A stretch of DNA of 19,231 nucleotides. Origin: an uncultured Actinomycetes bacterium. GTDB taxonomy: Bacteria > Actinomycetota > Actinomycetes > Nanopelagicales > Nanopelagicaceae. This document shows, piece after piece, positions 15,697-19,231 of this stretch. The notes under the pieces are model-generated. The model was not told where the DNA came from, did not search any database, and saw nothing but the letters and a program-made list of their open reading frames with translations. Where the stretch lies: the NCBI GenBank assembly GCA_903832395.1, contig CAILBF010000079.1, positions 1 through 19,231 on the forward strand, in the 5' to 3' direction. Position 1 is the stretch's first letter. Each line of letters opens with the position of its first letter. A program made the translations under genes and the position numbers.

Positions 15697-18600
15697 ATTG
15701 CCAGCGTACTTTCTTTAGCGCGCCACGTTTCATATGCCGCGCGCAAATCCCAGGCACCTGTCCCCCGAATTGAGATTCCACGCGCACCAGTACGACGGGT
15801 AACGCCGCGAACCAGTAGTAGGGATGATGAATACAGCGTGCTGGCAAAGTCGGCCTGCACGTCGGTAAAAAATGCCGAGTCGCTGCAGCCATGGCCATCA
15901 TCGAGAGTTAAAAAGATGACCCGCTTACCTGAGCGCACGGGTGGTGTCTGCATTGCAACTTTAATGCCGGCAACTAGAACGCTAGATTGTGAACGCGTCT
16001 CTAATAACTGTGATGATCGCACCGCGCCGATGGCGTTAAGAAATTCACCATAAAACTCCATCAAGTGGGCAGACATATCAATACCTAAGCGTTCGACTTC
16101 ATGGCGCACGCTTTGCGCAGCGTTCATAGCTGGCAGGCCACTGCTAATTAGCACTGGGGGTGCAAAAGCTAAATTCATCTGTGCGCCGGAGATAGCTTTA
16201 CTCGGCGAACGTTGTAAGTCGCTCAAATACAGCAAAAGATCCCGACGATTAACATCACGGTGCAGCCGATCAAAGCCGCCGGTAAGAATCAAACTTTCAG
16301 TAACTGGGGCGCTACTACCGGAGCGATGGACGAAGTCAGCTAAGTCGGTATATGGGCGACCCGCAATAATCGATGCAACTTCGCCATCGCTTATCTTTGA
16401 AATAGTTGAAAGTGCGATGCGAATTCCTCGCCCACCTTCCTCGACGCGATAGAGGGAATCCGATTCATTAACATCGAGCGGTGCGATAGCAATCGACATC
16501 TGACGTGCCTCATCAACGATTAAACGTTTGGGATACATGCCCGGGTCATGCGTAAGAACTCCAGCTAAAAAAGCTGCCGGGTAATGTGTTTTAAGCCAGG
16601 CCGATTGATACGTGGGCATGGCAAATGCTGCAGCATGTGCTTTACAAAATCCGAAGGACGCAAAAGCGCGCAGCAGCTCCCAGATTTCATTCACGATTGG
16701 CAGTTCATACCCGCGCGCTGTTGCTGCAGGGAAAAACCAGTCACAGACCTCTTGCGCACCCGCCTTATCCCCCAGTGCCCGCCGCTTTTCATCGGCGCTA
16801 GCTAGAGATACACCTGTCATCGTTGCAATGATTTGAATGACCTGTTCGTGAAAGACAACAACGCCTTCAGTATCACGCAAAATTTCATAGAGATCTGGAT
16901 GAATAATCCTTGGACTGCTCCACCCGTGACGCGCCTTTAAAAAGGGCGTAATCATGTCGCCCTTAACTGGCCCCGGTCGAAAGAGTGAAATATCAATAAT
17001 TAAATCGGTAAATGTTTTAGGTTCGAGTTTTCCCACTAGCTCGCGTTGGCCCGGACTTTCAACTTGGAAAATCCCAAGAGTGCGTGTTGATTGAATTAAC
17101 TCAAATGTCTCAAGATCATCTAGTGGTACTGCATCGATATCGATTGCGAGATCTTGCGTGCGTTGGATTTCAGTGAGGGCGTAAGAAATCGCCGATTGCA
17201 TGCGCACGCCTAAAACATCGAGTTTTAATAAACCAATCGCCTCAACATCATCTTTATCAAAGACGACCATTGGATAACCGCTCGCACTAGCCATCAGCGG
17301 TATCCGGTCTAATAAAGCGCCGTCAGATAAAACTATGGCGCATGGGTGCATCGCTAAATGTCTAGGCAGGCCATCTAAACGCTCGGCAAGGGCGATAGTC
17401 ATTGCCGTTAAAGGCGCTGAAATATTGAGCGATTTAAGTTCAGGTAGGTTTTCAAGCGTGCTGGATATATTGCGCGCACGAACATGGGGCATCGATTTTG
17501 CCAACATATCAATCTCCATTGCTGGCAGACCAAGGGCTGCGCCAGCATCGCGAATGGCATGCCTGGCGCGATATGTATCGACCATTGCAACGGTTGCACA
17601 GCGCGATTGATTATTGGGTGTATCCCAATTGGTATCACCGTAGCGTTTGAAAACCATGTCATAGATTTCAAGGCGGCGGTGGGATTCAACATCGATATCG
17701 ATATCGGGTAAGGCCCTACGCAGCGGTGAACAAAAACGCTCCATCAATAAACCATGGGCCATGGGTTCAACACCAGAGATTCCAAGCAAATGACAGATCA
17801 ATGAGCCGGCACCACTGCCACGTGCGGCGACGCGAATATTGGCCTTGCGCGCCATATCGCAGATATCGGCGACGGTTAAAAAGTACGATTCAAAACCTAG
17901 CGTTGCAACCGTTGATAGTTCATCATCTAGACGGGCACGGGCTTTTTTAATTGCGCCGCTATCGCTATAGCGCCAGTTAATTCCGGCTTCGCTACGAGTG
18001 CGCAATAACATTCGCATCTCGTGTGCCGATTGCGCACCGACTACATGAGGCTCCGGTAAGTGCGCACCCCCGAGTCCAATATCGCGCGCGGGAGATAATA
18101 AAGAACGCTCAGCCCACGCCCTCGTTGTTGCAAGTAGTTGGCGCGGTGTGCGCTCTCCAGCTGCCCGCGCAATTTCGGCGGCAAGTGAAATCATCTCGTC
18201 GCCCGATTTCAAAAAGCCTTCAGCGTTACGACGTTCGACATGGCGTGGATGTAGCGGCACTAATTGACGTGCGCAATCTAAAACATCGGCCACTGGTCCA
18301 TCGCTGCGATCGCGCATCCGTACAGCGTTCGTAACAACGGCATCAATATCGTGATCTCGTGCAAAAATCAGTGATCTAGCAGCGTGTGATGTAGAGCGTG
18401 GACCTTTACCCGCAACTAAATGTGAAACGCATTCAATAGCGTTGCCGGCAAATAAATCACGGGTTACATTAAATGCAGTAAAAGCAGCATCGATACGGTT
18501 ATCGGTCAGTAAAGCACCAACTGGTGATTCAGGACCGTGGAGTGCGTAGAGTTTTGAACTGTAATGGCTAAAGCGTTCCAAGAACTCAAGAGTAAGAACT

Positions 18601-18920
18601 GGGCTTCGATTATCAGAGACCATGGCCAGTGATGTTAATAATCGACACAACGCCGACCATCCCCCGTCGCTATGCGCAAGTAAAGTGATGCGGTTTTTTG
18701 CGCCATCCGTATCGATACCTAGATTGACTCCGATAATCGGAGCGATGCCAAACTCAAGACAACTTTGGGCAAAACGAACTGCGCCAGCTAAACCATCGCG
18801 GTCGGTTAGTGCTAGCGCCGGCATTTCAAACTCGGCGGCGCGCGCAACTAAGTCATGTGGCTGCGTTGTTCCATACTTAAGTGAGTACGCACTTGCGACA
18901 TTGAGATGGATAAAACTCAT
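15693..18920 (-). CDS. dnaE2: Error-prone DNA polymerase III alpha subunit, DnaE2 type
   Basis: C-family polymerase of the non-replicative DnaE2 group, used in damage-induced mutagenic synthesis. Domains seen: PHP at about 1-280, the palm with ARGSGAGSL at 366-374 and PDIDID at 405-410 (catalytic D406 and D408), the third aspartate D568 in LLKLDVLG, GIFQVESPGQR, and an OB fold near the C-terminus with VLVAGIKV and VIFLTLDDG. It stops soon after the OB fold and lacks the long tau-binding tail; together with 1075 residues this separates it from the replicative DnaE1. The PHP metal motif is degenerate: HLNVASAYS replaces HxHxHS and ALTDRDG replaces ALTDHDG, so PHP nuclease activity is unlikely. 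ATG at 18918-18920 overlaps the preceding gene by 4 nt. Confidence 0.93.
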   Translation of the reverse strand: MSFIHLNVASAYSLKYGTTQPHDLVARAAEFEMPALALTDRDGLAGAVRFAQSCLEFGIAPIIGVNLGIDTDGAKNRITLLAHSDGGWSALCRLLTSLAMVSDNRSPVLTLEFLERFSHYSSKLYALHGPESPVGALLTDNRIDAAFTAFNVTRDLFAGNAIECVSHLVAGKGPRSTSHAARSLIFARDHDIDAVVTNAVRMRDRSDGPVADVLDCARQLVPLHPRHVERRNAEGFLKSGDEMISLAAEIARAAGERTPRQLLATTRAWAERSLLSPARDIGLGGAHLPEPHVVGAQSAHEMRMLLRTRSEAGINWRYSDSGAIKKARARLDDELSTVATLGFESYFLTVADICDMARKANIRVAARGSGAGSLICHLLGISGVEPMAHGLLMERFCSPLRRALPDIDIDVESHRRLEIYDMVFKRYGDTNWDTPNNQSRCATVAMVDTYRARHAIRDAGAALGLPAMEIDMLAKSMPHVRARNISSTLENLPELKSLNISAPLTAMTIALAERLDGLPRHLAMHPCAIVLSDGALLDRIPLMASASGYPMVVFDKDDVEAIGLLKLDVLGVRMQSAISYALTEIQRTQDLAIDIDAVPLDDLETFELIQSTRTLGIFQVESPGQRELVGKLEPKTFTDLIIDISLFRPGPVKGDMITPFLKARHGWSSPRIIHPDLYEILRDTEGVVVFHEQVIQIIATMTGVSLASADEKRRALGDKAGAQEVCDWFFPAATARGYELPIVNEIWELLRAFASFGFCKAHAAAFAMPTYQSAWLKTHYPAAFLAGVLTHDPGMYPKRLIVDEARQMSIAIAPLDVNESDSLYRVEEGGRGIRIALSTISKISDGEVASIIAGRPYTDLADFVHRSGSSAPVTESLILTGGFDRLHRDVNRRDLLLYLSDLQRSPSKAISGAQMNLAFAPPVLISSGLPAMNAAQSVRHEVERLGIDMSAHLMEFYGEFLNAIGAVRSSQLLETRSQSSVLVAGIKVAMQTPPVRSGKRVIFLTLDDGHGCSDSAFFTDVQADFASTLYSSSLLLVRGVTRRTGARGISIRGTGAWDLRAAYETWRAKESTLAI

Positions 18921-19192
18921 ATCGATCTAATAATCCACTGACCACTAAGTTCGTCACGTTCGAGTTCAAAGGTTGTAAGGGAGCCGATAGGTGCGGCCTC
19001 AACCCGCCACAGCGCACGGGCGGCATCATCGGGGCGATACTTGCCATCGCTAATGCGGTTCCACCAGCCGCCGGCCTCACACCATCTAGATAAGACTGCA
19101 TGGATGCGAAAACGTTTGCCCTTAAAAGTAAATTCAATGGGAGTAGTTGCGCCATCGATCGTGACATCGTGAGCGGGGTTAATCTGTGACAT
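18917..19192 (-). CDS. DUF6504 family small protein of the dnaE2 operon
   Basis: Ninety-one-residue soluble protein of unknown function. Seen: a beta-rich sequence with PIEFTFKGKRFRIHAVLSRW at about 18-37, a conserved-looking aromatic cluster AGGWWNR, then ALWRVEAAP and a final FELERDELSGQWIIRSI. This pattern matches small proteins encoded between Y-family/ImuB-like genes and dnaE2 in actinobacteria (DUF6504); the assignment is from memory of that pattern and the neighbourhood. The stop overlaps the dnaE2 ATG by 4 nt, so it is co-translated with the polymerase and may be an accessory to lesion bypass. A GAGGAG lies 12 nt upstream of the ATG. No other function can be read from the sequence. 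Confidence 0.7.
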   Translation of the reverse strand: MSQINPAHDVTIDGATTPIEFTFKGKRFRIHAVLSRWCEAGGWWNRISDGKYRPDDAARALWRVEAAPIGSLTTFELERDELSGQWIIRSI

Positions 19193-19224
19193 TTCTAAGG
19201 TGCACTCCTCAAGGCTGTGGATAT

Positions 19225-19231
19225 TCGAACA
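19225..19231. promoter_or_regulatory. Possible half of a LexA (SOS) box, cut by window edge
   Basis: The last seven bases read TCGAACA, i.e. TGTTCGA entering the operon on the minus strand. This equals one half of the actinobacterial LexA palindrome (TCGAAC-N4-GTTCGA type). The other half would lie just outside the window. It sits about 33 nt upstream of the DUF6504 ATG, a natural operator distance, and the downstream genes are classic SOS targets. Only a half-site is visible, so the call is tentative. Confidence 0.4.

Noticed and set aside
15673..16053. Plus-strand open frame of 126 codons across the dinB/dnaE2 junction
   Set aside because: Antisense to two well-supported genes and composed of low-information Arg/Ser/Thr-rich sequence; no ribosome-binding site or family resemblance.
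18877..19167. Minus-strand open frame of 96 codons overlapping DUF6504
   Set aside because: It is in another frame of the DUF6504 gene and runs into dnaE2. The DUF6504 frame has the ATGA junction with dnaE2 and the conserved-looking WW and WRVEA segments.
19195..19231. Possible 3' end of an imuB gene before DUF6504
   Set aside because: Two frames close here on the minus strand (TAG at 19195-19197, TGA at 19209-19211), but the dozen or fewer visible codons show no recognisable ImuB tail. The TCGAACA half-site suggests a promoter region instead.

Overview
The window reads as a chromosomal segment of an actinobacterium with a compact, streamlined genome. Three things point this way: the gene order mraZ-rsmH-ftsL-ftsI-murE-murF-mraY-murD-ftsW-murG-murC-ftsQ-ftsZ with no ftsA or ddl; a DUF3040 membrane protein just upstream; and a DUF6504-dnaE2-dinB cassette further upstream. 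Base composition is well below that of streptomycetes or mycobacteria and almost every gene overlaps or abuts the next. A freshwater Nanopelagicales (acI, Planktophila-like) lineage fits, but this is an inference and the window holds no rRNA to confirm it. All recognised genes are on the minus strand, so the biological order runs from high to low coordinates.

Region A (about 19231 to 14080): a translesion-synthesis operon. A TCGAACA half-site at the right edge may be the cut-off half of an actinobacterial LexA (SOS) box. Then come a small DUF6504 protein, a DnaE2-type DNA polymerase III alpha subunit and a Pol IV (DinB), joined by 4-nt ATGA overlaps. A DUF3040 membrane protein follows, and a strong intrinsic terminator (14080-14103) closes the unit.

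Region B (14066 to 13359): the control region of the division and cell wall (dcw) operon. A ladder of five GTGG boxes in about 10-bp phase, typical of MraZ operators, precedes mraZ. Between mraZ and rsmH lies a 155-nt GC-rich spacer holding a long branched inverted repeat. It sits where the described actinobacterial mraW RNA motif lies. Its apical loop is complementary both to the mraZ ribosome-binding region (12 perfect base pairs) and to the rsmH Shine-Dalgarno sequence (7 bp). This is the most interesting signal in the window.

Region C (13358 to 1): the dcw operon proper. It encodes the 16S rRNA methyltransferase RsmH, the divisome proteins FtsL, FtsI, FtsW, FtsQ and FtsZ, and the cytoplasmic peptidoglycan precursor pathway MurE, MurF, MraY, MurD, MurG and MurC. 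The MurE DNPR motif indicates meso-diaminopimelate peptidoglycan. The only sizeable gap within this operon is the 131-nt ftsQ-ftsZ spacer, which carries two dyads and probably a separate ftsZ control signal. ftsZ runs off the left edge. No tRNA, rRNA, CRISPR array, insertion sequence or plus-strand gene was seen.
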